DNA of 11,504 bases from Rhodobacteraceae bacterium UBA3069 (lineage in GTDB: Bacteria > Pseudomonadota > Alphaproteobacteria > Rhodobacterales > Rhodobacteraceae), in contig DFBX01000093.1 of NCBI GenBank assembly GCA_002366795.1, forward strand, positions 1-11,504, written 5' to 3'. Below the pieces are notes generated by a model that ran no database searches, was not told the origin of the DNA, and worked only from the letters and a program-made list of their open reading frames with translations. Shown here one piece after another: positions 6,367 through 11,504 of the stretch; the first letter of the stretch is position 1; every line of letters begins with the position of its first letter. A program made the translations under genes and the position numbers.

Positions 6367-7818
6367 ATGTCGAACGCGATCATGGTGCAGGGCTGCGGCT
6401 CTAACGTGGGCAAGTCCATGGTGGTGGCAGGACTATGTCGCGCGTTCTTGCGCCGCGGGCTGCGCGTTGCACCTTTCAAACCGCAGAACATGTCCAACAA
6501 CGCCGCCGTCACCCCGGACGGGGGCGAAATCGGCCGCGCGCAGGCCTTGCAGGCGATGGCCTGCGGTCTAGCCCCGCATGTGGACATGAACCCCGTGCTG
6601 CTGAAGCCCGAGGACGAGACCGGCGCGCAGGTGATCGTGCAGGGCCGCCGCGTCGGCACCATGCGGGCCTTTGGTTATACCGAACAGAAACAAAACCTTA
6701 TGAGCGCGGTTCTGGACAGTTACGCACGGCTGTCGGTCGCGCATGACCTGGTGGTGATCGAAGGCGCGGGCAGCCCGACCGAAATCAACCTGCGCGCGGG
6801 CGACATCGCCAACATGGGCTTTGCCCGCGCCGCCGGGGTGCCCGTGGTGCTGATGGGCGACATCGACCGCGGCGGAGTGATTGCCCAGATCGTCGGCACG
6901 CAAGCCGTACTTGACCGGGACGACGCCGCCATGATCCGCGGCTTTGCCGTGAACAAGTTTCGCGGCGATCTGCGCCTGTTCGACGAGGGCGTGACCCAGA
7001 TCGAAGCGCGCACCGGCTGGCCCTCGCTTGGGGTGCTGCCGTGGTTCCGCGATGCTTGGCGCCTGCCCGCCGAGGATGTGATGGACGTTGCCTCGAACGG
7101 GTCGGGCGCGGTGAAAGTCGCGGTGCCGAAACTTGGCCGCATCGCCAATTTCGACGATCTTGATCCGCTGGCCGCCGAACCGGGGCTGAGGGTCCAGATC
7201 ATCGAACCGGGCCAGCCCCTGCCCGGCGATGCCGATCTGGTGCTGATACCGGGATCGAAATCCACCATCGCCGATCTGGCGCAGTTCCGTGCCTGCGGCT
7301 GGGACATCGACCTTGCCGCCCATATCCGGCGTGGCGGGCATGTGCTGGGCCTGTGCGGCGGCTACCAGATGCTGGGGCAATGGATCGACGACCCCGACGG
7401 GATCGAGGGGCCGGCGGGCCGCGTCAAAGGCTTGGGGCATTTGGATATTTCCACCGTCATGCAGCCGGAAAAGCGCGTTGGCACGGTGGCCGCGCGGCAT
7501 CTGGACAGCGGCGCGGCACTGGAAGGATACGAGATTCATCTAGGTCACACGACCGGCGCCGATTGCGCCCGCGCATGGCTGGAACTGGAAGGCGCACGCC
7601 CCGAGGGTGCCGCCAGCGAGGACGGGCGCGTGGCGGGCTGCTATCTGCACGGGCTGTTCGGATCAGACGGGTTTCGCGCCGCATGGCTGGCACGGCTGGG
7701 GGTGCAGTCCGATCTGGATTACGGCGCCGGGGTCGAGCGGGTGCTGGACGCGCTGGCCGACCATATCGAGGCGCATATGGACCTGGATAAAATGCTGGAA
7801 ATCGCGCGGCAGGGTTAG
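6367..7818 (+). CDS. cobQ: Cobyric acid synthase CobQ
   Basis: CobQ/CbiP, 483 residues, uses glutamine and ATP to amidate carboxylates b, d, e and g of adenosylcobyrinic acid a,c-diamide, making cobyric acid in vitamin B12 synthesis. The N-terminal ATPase domain starts with the P-loop GCGSNVGKS (9-17), followed by the family block PFKPQNMSNNAAV. The C-terminal class I glutaminase-like domain has the nucleophile Cys330 in LGLCGGYQMLG and His428 in CYLHGLF. The domain order and length are standard and nothing is broken. The frame is open upstream to 6262, overlapping the preceding terminator, but AAGGGG ahead of 6367 and the family N-terminus (MSNAIMVQGCGSNVGKS) set the start. No other cobalamin gene and no cobalamin riboswitch is visible in the 91 bases between terminator and start. 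It converges on the PopZ-like gene with only 43 bp between. Confidence 0.96.
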   Translation: MSNAIMVQGCGSNVGKSMVVAGLCRAFLRRGLRVAPFKPQNMSNNAAVTPDGGEIGRAQALQAMACGLAPHVDMNPVLLKPEDETGAQVIVQGRRVGTMRAFGYTEQKQNLMSAVLDSYARLSVAHDLVVIEGAGSPTEINLRAGDIANMGFARAAGVPVVLMGDIDRGGVIAQIVGTQAVLDRDDAAMIRGFAVNKFRGDLRLFDEGVTQIEARTGWPSLGVLPWFRDAWRLPAEDVMDVASNGSGAVKVAVPKLGRIANFDDLDPLAAEPGLRVQIIEPGQPLPGDADLVLIPGSKSTIADLAQFRACGWDIDLAAHIRRGGHVLGLCGGYQMLGQWIDDPDGIEGPAGRVKGLGHLDISTVMQPEKRVGTVAARHLDSGAALEGYEIHLGHTTGADCARAWLELEGARPEGAASEDGRVAGCYLHGLFGSDGFRAAWLARLGVQSDLDYGAGVERVLDALADHIEAHMDLDKMLEIARQG

Positions 7819-7838
7819 GCCCCTGCCCCGCCGGCTGA

Positions 7839-7866
7839 CGGAAAGGTTCAGTCGGAAAGGTTCAGT
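7839..7866. repeat. Perfect 14-bp tandem repeat over the PopZ-like stop codon
   Basis: CGGAAAGGTTCAGT occurs twice in direct succession (7839-7852, 7853-7866). The right copy contains the TGA stop of the PopZ-like gene (7862-7864 on the minus strand). The left copy lies in the short gap to cobQ. It looks like a recent slippage duplication. Confidence 0.9.
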
Positions 7867-9019
7867 CCAGCTCGTGGCTGGCCAAGGCGCGGTGGATTTC
7901 GCGCCGAACCAGTTTGCGCACATTGCGTGTGATGCGTTCCCCCAATGCGCCCTGCAATTCCTGCCGCACGATGTCGGCCACCATTTCGCGCAGGGCTTCC
8001 TCGTCCAGGATCGCATCTTCGACCGCGGTGTCTTCCTCGGGTCTCTCAGCAACGGGCGCGGGATCGGCATAGGGTTCAGGTTCTGCATGGCGGAACTGCG
8101 CCTCTGGCGTGTCCTGCCCCGCATCCATCCCATCATCGGTGCCCTCGACATGGTCTTCCCATGCCAGAACCTCGGTCGGGGCGGCGGCATTGGCTTCCGG
8201 GCCGTCGCCATCGGGTTCCCATTCGCCGTCCTGATCGGCCACGACAGCCTCCATCCGCGCGATGCGGTCCATCAGGGCCGAGGAAACCGCCGCTTCGGCC
8301 ATGGCGGCCACGGCCACGGCATCCGTGGGCGCGCCCTGTTCGTCCTGTTCATCCAGTTCATCCGGCGCAGCGGCGGCATGCACGTCCTGTTCGTGTTCGA
8401 AATCCTGCAAGGGGGCGTCGCGCATCGCGTCGAAATCGAAGCTGTCCACGACGTTCCAAGTTTGCTCTGGCTCCGCGGCTGCCTCTGCGGGCTGTTCTGT
8501 GGGCTGTTCTGTGGCTTCGTCGAGCTGAGGATTTTCGTAATGCGGTTCGCCGTGCTGCGCCGCTTCGGCGGCTTCTTCCGCCGGCTCATCTTTGCCGGCG
8601 TCCGGCTCAAGCGCGCCAGTCAACTCCAGAACGCTCTCTCCCTCGGCCATATCGGCGGCGGGATCACCGTCATGGTCATGCGCCACGTCGTCTTGCGCAT
8701 GATCATCGGCTTCGCCGTGGTCTTCTTCCTGTTGGTCCCGATGATCGTACGACTGCTCAGCCTGCAGCGCATCGGCGTGATCTTCGACGGCGGCCTGTTC
8801 CGGCACCTCTTCAACGGCGACAGATTCGCCTTGTCTCGCGCGCTCTTGCGCCTCTTCGGTCTGCAGGGTATCGGCCACGCGCAGCGCCGGGGTCAGCACC
8901 AGACGGTCAGGTTTCGCAGGGGTTCGGGGCGCCATAGCGGGGCGCGCCTCTTCGGATACAAGCCGCCGGATAGAGGACAATACATCCTCGATTTCCGAAT
9001 TTTTCGCAGGATCGGACAT
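7862..9019 (-). CDS. PopZ-like polar organizing protein with a very long acidic linker
   Basis: This 385-residue, strongly acidic protein has four blocks in the order of Caulobacter PopZ (DUF2497, 177 residues, recalled from memory). These are the N-terminal helix MSDPAKNSEIEDVLSSIRRL (1-20), VLELT (130-134), an alanine-rich helix ending SSALMDRIARME (246-257), and C-terminal helices LREMVADIVRQEL...VRKLVRREIHRAL (343-379). PopZ self-assembles into a cell-pole matrix that binds ParB and signalling proteins. Between the blocks lie about 300 residues of D/E/A/Q/P-rich, probably disordered sequence, with six histidines at 81-116 and a TEQP repeat at 170-177. The usual KEWLDxNLP of the C-terminal domain is replaced by a more basic version. 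Upstream lie a TolC-family gene and a pcm-like gene, with a TolC neighbour also recalled for popZ. A GTG at 9031 is an alternative start; the ATG matches the family. Identity is likely, function inferred. Confidence 0.7.
   Translation of the reverse strand: MSDPAKNSEIEDVLSSIRRLVSEEARPAMAPRTPAKPDRLVLTPALRVADTLQTEEAQERARQGESVAVEEVPEQAAVEDHADALQAEQSYDHRDQQEEDHGEADDHAQDDVAHDHDGDPAADMAEGESVLELTGALEPDAGKDEPAEEAAEAAQHGEPHYENPQLDEATEQPTEQPAEAAAEPEQTWNVVDSFDFDAMRDAPLQDFEHEQDVHAAAAPDELDEQDEQGAPTDAVAVAAMAEAAVSSALMDRIARMEAVVADQDGEWEPDGDGPEANAAAPTEVLAWEDHVEGTDDGMDAGQDTPEAQFRHAEPEPYADPAPVAERPEEDTAVEDAILDEEALREMVADIVRQELQGALGERITRNVRKLVRREIHRALASHELD
8489..8512 (-). repeat. 12-bp tandem repeat coding TEQP-TEQP
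   Basis: GGGCTGTTCTGT occurs twice in direct succession on the + strand (8489-8500, 8501-8512). On the coding minus strand it reads TEQPTEQP (residues 170-177) in the linker of the PopZ-like protein. In-frame slippage is a plausible route for linker growth. Confidence 0.85.
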
Positions 9020-9046
9020 TGTTTTTACCACTCTCGCCTCTGTCCG

Positions 9047-9086
9047 AGTTTACCTCTGGAACAGGTTTCACACAACAGAATGAAAC
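9047..9086 (-). promoter_or_regulatory. Candidate promoter and dyad for the PopZ-like gene
   Basis: On the minus strand TTGTGT (9070-9075) and TAAACT (9047-9052) are 17 bases apart, a moderate sigma-70 match with the start near 9040. A perfect dyad, GTTTCA (9065-9070) and TGAAAC (9081-9086), flanks the -35 element and begins five bases after the tolC stop. No T-run follows it on the minus strand, so it is more like an operator than a terminator. Confidence 0.4.
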
Positions 9087-9090
9087 AGTT

Positions 9091-10536
9091 TTACTTTTTT
9101 CCCAGAGACTTGAGAACTTTGTCCAGCTGCCTGCCCTGTTTGGATACCGGATAGGGCGCGTCCTTGACCAGGTTGTAATAGGCCGAGGGGTCGTATTGCG
9201 GCACGTCCAGCTTCAGGTCTTCGGCGGTCAGAAGTCCCATGGCAGACAGCAGCGCATAGCCCGCGACATATTCATTGGCCCGCGCTGTGATGAGCGATGC
9301 CTGCGCATCCAGCAGTTCCTGTTCGGCGTTCAGCACGTCCAGCGTGGTGCGCGCGCCAAGGGTCGCCTCTTCGCGGACACCGCGAAAGGCCACGCGGGCC
9401 GCGCGAATCTGTTCCTGCGTCGCGGCCACGGCAGAGCGCGCGACCTCAAGCCGGGCAGAGGCCGAGCCGACGGCCTGCGCCACCTCGACCGAGGTCTGTC
9501 GTAGATCGGCGCGGGCAGCATTGGCCTGCACGATGGCCTTGCGCCGGCGCGAGTCCAGTTCGCCGCCACGCGAAATCGGGCCGGATGCCTCGATCCCGAT
9601 GGAGCCGGAATGCAGGTTGTCACGGCGGTTCAGACCTTCGGTCAGGCCGTAGCGACCGACGAGTTTTACTTCGGGCGAGGCCGCGGAACTGGCGATCATC
9701 ACGCCGATATCGAAAGCCGCAACCGAGTGTTGCAGCGCCTTGACCGACGGATGGAGGCGTTGCGCCACGGCCTTGGCTGCATCAGGCGATTTCGACGGGT
9801 TGCGATAGGTCGGCGGCGGCGACAGGCGACCAGGTTTGCGGCCCACCGCAGCGCGGAAATCCTCGATCGCGATGGCCAAGTCGCCCTGCGCCTGTACGTA
9901 ATTGGCATTGGCGGCGGCAAGGCGGGCCTCGGCGGTGGCGACATCGGTGCGCGTTACCTCGCCCACTTCGAAACGGTCACGGGCAGCGCGCAATTCTTCG
10001 CGGATCACACGGATATTGTTCTGGCGCAGCGCCACGGTTTCGGAACTGGAGCGCACGTCCATGTAGGCCTGCACGGCGGTCAACAGTACGCTCTGTTCGA
10101 TGCCGACCAGCTGTTCGCGCGTGGCCAGCACGGTTTCCTTGGCCACATCGACCTGCATCTTGCTGCGCCCGCCATCGTATACCAGCATCGAGGCAACCAA
10201 ACCAATCGTCGCATCCACATTGGCAATGGCGCGGTCGGTCACAACGGACTGGCCCAGCAGGTTTCTGCCCTCCACTCCCTGATAGCCAAAATCACGGGTG
10301 ATATCCGCCGACCAGCTCAGGATCGGGCGCAGGGCGGCGGCGGCAATGCCCACGTCTTCGTCCGCCGCTTGCAGCAAGGCGCGGTTCTGTTCCAGCAGGC
10401 CGGAATTGCGATAGGCATCAGCCAGCGCATCGGCCAGGGTTTCAGCCCATGCAGCAGGCGCGGCAAAAGTCAGTGCAAGCACCATAACGCCTTGTTTGAA
10501 TCGCCCTTTAAGGCTTGTCCTGTTTGCCTTGCTCAT
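9091..10536 (-). CDS. TolC-family outer membrane efflux/secretion channel
   Basis: This 481-residue protein should form the trimeric outer membrane channel of type I secretion or RND/MFS efflux. A Sec signal peptide is clear: basic residues 1-14, hydrophobic core 16-28, cleavage expected after AAWA (31). Two outer membrane efflux protein repeats follow, about residues 33-235 and 250-445. Each has the typical coiled-coil turn, RFEVGEVTRTDV (188-199) in the first and ATLGARTTLDVLNAEQELLD (391-410) in the second. The C-terminal tail after 445 is basic and ends KSLGKK. No ABC or membrane-fusion partner is adjacent, so it is probably a shared channel. A weak GGGA precedes the ATG. It lies 124 bp downstream of the methyltransferase gene and 71 bp upstream of the PopZ-like gene, all leftward, so co-transcription is possible. 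Confidence 0.93.
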   Translation of the reverse strand: MSKANRTSLKGRFKQGVMVLALTFAAPAAWAETLADALADAYRNSGLLEQNRALLQAADEDVGIAAAALRPILSWSADITRDFGYQGVEGRNLLGQSVVTDRAIANVDATIGLVASMLVYDGGRSKMQVDVAKETVLATREQLVGIEQSVLLTAVQAYMDVRSSSETVALRQNNIRVIREELRAARDRFEVGEVTRTDVATAEARLAAANANYVQAQGDLAIAIEDFRAAVGRKPGRLSPPPTYRNPSKSPDAAKAVAQRLHPSVKALQHSVAAFDIGVMIASSAASPEVKLVGRYGLTEGLNRRDNLHSGSIGIEASGPISRGGELDSRRRKAIVQANAARADLRQTSVEVAQAVGSASARLEVARSAVAATQEQIRAARVAFRGVREEATLGARTTLDVLNAEQELLDAQASLITARANEYVAGYALLSAMGLLTAEDLKLDVPQYDPSAYYNLVKDAPYPVSKQGRQLDKVLKSLGKK

Positions 10537-10605
10537 AATCTCAGTCCCGCTTTCTTGCGTTGTCCATTTACTGGGGTCTTGTCGGATTTAGGATCTTCAA
10601 GTTTT

Positions 10606-10620
10606 TTAATTATTATTCAA
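10606..10620 (+). promoter_or_regulatory. CtrA-like half-matching site in an AT-rich patch
   Basis: TTAA (10606-10609), seven bases, then TCAA (10617-10620) matches the CtrA binding pattern TTAA-N7-TTAA with one change. It sits in a 20-bp stretch of almost pure A/T (10601-10620) ahead of the tolC gene, standing out in GC-rich DNA. A perfect TCAGG-AGG-CCTGA dyad lies beside it at 10632-10644. Nothing else is clear in 10537-10660. Confidence 0.3.
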
Positions 10621-10660
10621 TTTCGCATGTGTCAGGAGGCCTGAATTCGCCCCCCTTGCC

Positions 10661-11314
10661 TTACAGTGTAAAGGCTTGATGACGCTCGAACCCGGGCAGA
10701 ACCGGCGCGCCCGCGTTGAAGGCGAAACGCCAGCTGATAGCGCTGTCGATCTTGTAGCCGATGCGCACCGCGCCCAATCCGCCCTCGGCGAACATGACGG
10801 CGATGCGGCCGCCTTCTTTCAACTGGTCGGTGATGGTATCGGGCAGATGTTCCACCGCGCCCTCGATCACGATCACATCATAGGGGCCATGTTCGACCGC
10901 ACCCGCGGCCAGCGTGCCGACCTGCGGAATGACATTGTCGGCATCGTTGCGCTGCAAGGCAGCCTGCGCTTCGGCGGCGAGGCTTTCGTCTTCTTCCAGC
11001 GCCACAACGGCTTCGGCCATGCGGGCGATCACGGCGGAGGAATAGCCAAGCCCACAACCGATATCCAGCACCAACTCGTCACTGCGAATGTCCAGCGCAT
11101 CCAGCATCTTGGCGGTCGTGCGCGGCTCCAGCACGGTGCGGCCCGCGCCCAAGTCGATATTTTCGCCCACGTAGGCAGCTTCGCGTTTGTCAGCGGGCAC
11201 GAAATCCTCGCGCGGGACAGACAGCATTGCCTCAATGATGGGGAACTTGGTCACATCCGAGGGGCGCACTTGCGTGTCCACCATGGTCGTGCGGCGGGCG
11301 GCGTAGTCAGTCAT
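10661..11314 (-). CDS. Protein-L-isoaspartate O-methyltransferase family protein, altered substrate motif
   Basis: This 217-residue SAM-dependent methyltransferase resembles Pcm, which methylates isoaspartate in damaged proteins. Present are the N-terminal RRTTMVDTQVRP (7-18), VPREDFVP (33-40), SAM motif I LDIGCGLGYS (83-92), the acidic loop VVALEED (103-109) and YDVIVIEGAVEHLP (145-158). The element just before motif I, normally GxGQTISQP, reads GAGRTVLEP (56-64), so the Gln and the Ser that contact the isoaspartyl substrate are replaced by Arg59 and Leu62. The SAM site looks intact; the substrate may differ. GGAAGAG eight bases upstream of the ATG is a good ribosome site. It leads the leftward series with tolC and the PopZ-like gene. 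TATATA near 11342-11347 may be part of its promoter, but I find no convincing -35. Confidence 0.88.
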   Translation of the reverse strand: MTDYAARRTTMVDTQVRPSDVTKFPIIEAMLSVPREDFVPADKREAAYVGENIDLGAGRTVLEPRTTAKMLDALDIRSDELVLDIGCGLGYSSAVIARMAEAVVALEEDESLAAEAQAALQRNDADNVIPQVGTLAAGAVEHGPYDVIVIEGAVEHLPDTITDQLKEGGRIAVMFAEGGLGAVRIGYKIDSAISWRFAFNAGAPVLPGFERHQAFTL

Positions 11315-11411
11315 TAGCTAAACTCTTCCGTTCAGAATCCTTATATACGTTTTTGTCATATCCTAGCGCGGGCGGCAACGGCGAGAAAAATCAAAACCTT
11401 TACATGGTGTC

Positions 11412-11438
11412 TTGCGGCCACGCATCAGATCATATAAT
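11412..11438 (+). promoter_or_regulatory. Candidate promoter of the tRNA gene
   Basis: A perfect TATAAT (11433-11438) is preceded by TTGCGG (11412-11417) at a short spacing of 15 bases. The -10 ends 42 bases before the tRNA, so the precursor would carry a 5' leader of about 35 bases for RNase P removal. Confidence 0.5.
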
Positions 11439-11480
11439 TCGCCCCTCACCACAGCGGATGAAAACCATTCGCATCCCGGC

Positions 11481-11504
11481 GGCGAGTTGGCGGAGTGGTG
11501 ACGC
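11481..11504 (+). tRNA. tRNA gene, 5' part only, probably tRNA-Cys
   Basis: The last 24 bases read as a tRNA start: acceptor arm GGCGAGT, T8 and G9, D-stem GCG...CGC around a loop with AGTGGT. The start resembles alphaproteobacterial tRNA-Cys as I recall it. The anticodon lies beyond the window, so the identity is not proven; Ser, Leu or Tyr types are less likely. Confidence 0.6.

Noticed and set aside
7607..9154. Long open frame of 515 codons on the + strand opposite the PopZ-like gene
   Set aside because: It starts inside cobQ, has no ribosome site, and its Arg/Phe/Leu-rich translation is what the reverse of an Asp/Glu/Ala-rich GC-rich gene gives. The minus-strand frame has family motifs at both ends.
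9610..10644. 344-codon open frame antisense to the TolC-family gene
   Set aside because: It has no domain, and the TolC frame has a signal peptide and both repeat motifs.
10632..10644. TCAGG-AGG-CCTGA as terminator of the methyltransferase gene
   Set aside because: Arms are only five bp and no T-run follows in the direction of transcription.
10676..11317. 213-codon open frame antisense to the methyltransferase
   Set aside because: Shadow of a gene with a clear SAM-binding motif and a good ribosome site.
1..11504. Defence system, CRISPR array, prophage or insertion sequence
   Set aside because: No regularly spaced repeats, transposase, integrase, nuclease or helicase genes; all recognised genes are housekeeping or envelope functions with uniform composition.

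Overview
The window looks like chromosomal DNA of an alphaproteobacterium, most likely Rhodobacterales (Roseobacter/Rhodobacter group). This rests on high G+C, strong G/C preference at third codon positions, protein families typical of that order (a small protein I recall as DUF6280, the TIGR04283 glycosyltransferase family, a short YgfZ) and the gene order pcm-like, tolC, PopZ-like. There is no phage gene, insertion sequence, CRISPR array or toxin-antitoxin pair. It reads as core genome with several compact, interesting junctions.

Left part (1-5100): a small two-helix membrane protein (+) converges on a class V aminotransferase of the alanine/serine-glyoxylate type (-). A 205-bp divergent region separates the aminotransferase from an MsbA-type ABC exporter (+). 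The exporter ends inside an oppositely oriented TIGR04283-type glycosyltransferase, with a 134-bp antisense overlap of the two coding ends. The glycosyltransferase diverges from the iron-sulfur cluster maintenance protein YgfZ (+), which faces efp (-) across one shared hairpin terminator.

Middle (5100-7860): efp (elongation factor P) and a small conserved protein diverge from a 214-bp region. It holds a good promoter for efp, an overlapping candidate for the small gene, and a cluster of GCAT/ATGC palindromes. A 12-bp-stem terminator isolates this pair from cobQ (cobyric acid synthase, vitamin B12 pathway).

Right part (7840-11504): three genes run leftward in the order pcm-like methyltransferase, TolC-family outer membrane channel, long acidic protein. 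I identify the last as a strongly expanded PopZ (polar organizing) homologue: its N-terminal block, VLELT motif, central helix and C-terminal helices occur in the same order as in Caulobacter PopZ, and a TolC-family gene sits next to popZ there as well, as I recall. A tRNA gene, probably tRNA-Cys, starts 24 bases before the right edge on the + strand.

Nothing here is convincingly a wholly new system. The best leads are the oversized PopZ-like protein and its dyad-containing promoter, the methyltransferase with an altered substrate motif, the overprinted ABC exporter tail, and a 14-bp start-region duplication that makes a five-codon upstream ORF before the aminotransferase.
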